Below, in pieces: positions 63,241 through 64,000 of a stretch of 64,000 nt of DNA. The notes below the pieces were generated by a model. That model worked only from the letters and a program-made list of their open reading frames with translations, was not told the origin of the DNA and did no database searches. The position numbers and the translations under genes were made by a program. The DNA is taken from contig JANFXS010000003.1 in NCBI GenBank assembly GCA_024460105.1, forward strand, positions 124,001-188,000, in the 5' to 3' direction. The DNA is from Anaerotignum faecicola. GTDB lineage: Bacteria > Bacillota > Clostridia > Lachnospirales > Anaerotignaceae. Position 1 is the stretch's first letter. Every line of letters begins with the position of its first letter.

Positions 63241-64000
63241 ATGAACTTTTTAAGCATGGAATATTTCATTGCCGTTGCGGCTAAAAAGAGCATCACAAAA
63301 GCTGCAGAAGAGCTTTATATAACCCAACAGACACTCAGCGCCCATATATCGTCGATCGAAAAGGAACTTGCCTGTCAGTTAATTGTACGCAGCAATCCTT
63401 TGGAACTTACATATGCCGGGGAAATTTTTTTAAAATATGCGTCAATTTTTTATGAAAACTACCAGTCAATGTGGAATGAATTTAATGACATAACAAATAA
63501 TCAAAGAGGCAAGCTTCTCATAGGCGTCGATTATACACGCAGCCGTTCTATAATGCCCGAAATAATAACGGCCTTTCATGAATGTTATCCAAACATAGAA
63601 GTCCGTTTGTTGGAAGGATCCAATAAATCCCTTCATAAAAGCCTTATTAATAAAGATATTGACATTGCTATAGCTTGTTTCCCCGATTCGATTCACGGTA
63701 TAGAAATACGCAATTTTTATGAAGAAGAGGTAGTTATGCTTGTTCCAAAAAAATTTCTTCCCGAAAGTGTAAATGGCAAAAATCATATAGACGACTTATC
63801 AGAGTTCAGTACATGTCCGTTCGTTTTAGGCAGCTTAAATGATATTGCAAGCCAAATAGACAGAAATATGATCATGAAATCCGGTTTCCAGCCGATTATA
63901 AAAGCTCAGTCTGACAATATAGAAACGCGTCTTTTACTTTGCGTTAAAGGCACGGGCATTTGTTTCTGCCCCGAAAGTTTTATTAACACTGTGCTTACTC
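63241..64000 (+). CDS. LysR family transcriptional regulator (3' end cut by window edge)
   Basis: The first 253 codons are present and the frame is open to the edge. The N-terminal winged helix-turn-helix is typical: MEYFIAVAAKKSITKAAEEL, then YITQQTLSAHISSIEKEL and the wing. A periplasmic-binding-like effector domain starts at GKLLIGVDYTRSRSIMPEII near residue 91. The ATG follows GGAGGTAATATAAAT. It is divergent from the Cys/Met PLP enzyme gene, whose expression it may control in response to a sulfur amino acid or related compound (inference). Confidence 0.9.
   Translation, partial: MNFLSMEYFIAVAAKKSITKAAEELYITQQTLSAHISSIEKELACQLIVRSNPLELTYAGEIFLKYASIFYENYQSMWNEFNDITNNQRGKLLIGVDYTRSRSIMPEIITAFHECYPNIEVRLLEGSNKSLHKSLINKDIDIAIACFPDSIHGIEIRNFYEEEVVMLVPKKFLPESVNGKNHIDDLSEFSTCPFVLGSLNDIASQIDRNMIMKSGFQPIIKAQSDNIETRLLLCVKGTGICFCPESFINTVLT

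Noticed and set aside
1-64000. CRISPR arrays, tRNA or rRNA genes, insertion sequences, prophage
   Set aside because: Scanned by eye on both strands; no spacer-repeat pattern, no tRNA TTCRA-arm context, no transposase, integrase or structural phage gene was recognised.

Overview
The window reads as chromosome of a low-GC Gram-positive anaerobe in the class Clostridia, probably near Lachnospirales. Reasons: AT-rich intergenic DNA, strong AGGAGG-type ribosome binding sites, frequent TTG starts, a tyrosine T-box leader, a YerC/TrpR-like protein, a PcrA-LigA-FolC operon and a TRAP transporter beside Firmicutes-type housekeeping genes. No tRNA, rRNA, CRISPR array, insertion sequence or phage gene was seen.

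Layout. 1-1450: start of a pyrBC operon read leftwards, preceded by a 55-codon leader ORF that overlaps an intrinsic terminator, an arrangement like the enterobacterial pyrL attenuator. 1575-5900: prfC and a DUF523 gene rightwards, then dedA and a comM-like ATPase leftwards. 5906-6797: a gene-free region with two tandem paralogous small-RNA candidates and two large stem-loop structures. 6798-27777: one long leftward operon of about 18 genes for a surface polysaccharide. It makes GDP-mannose (manA, manC), GDP-4-keto-6-deoxymannose (gmd), its reduction (rmd) and transamination (perosamine synthase), two NeuD-type acetyltransferases, glycosyltransferases, a coiled-coil methyltransferase, a Wzm/Wzt-type ABC exporter, an AlgI/AlgJ-like O-acetylation pair and GtrA. 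Two of its genes are frameshifted at runs of nine G.

28162-46344: housekeeping genes: metallophosphoesterase, SdpI-like, MBL hydrolase, tgt, an RlmL-type methyltransferase, the pcrA-ligA-folC-TPR operon, yerC, a radical SAM protein, pepT and T-box-controlled tyrS. 46595-54605: a catabolic operon (PPC-domain protein, hydroxyacid dehydrogenase, TRAP transporter, ABM monooxygenase, threonine-dehydrogenase-like enzyme) facing a divergent PrpR-like regulator that has lost the sigma-54 and ATPase motifs. 54871-64000: a small membrane protein, ychF, a chemoreceptor, a VanZ protein, an alanine/glycine symporter, a Cys/Met-family PLP enzyme and, divergent from it, a LysR regulator cut by the window edge.

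The most notable signals are the pyrL-like attenuator, the twin small RNAs with anti-Shine-Dalgarno stretches, the two G9 tracts that would let polysaccharide acetylation switch by slippage, and the degenerate PrpR-type regulator. All product names come from motif recognition by eye; no database search was possible.
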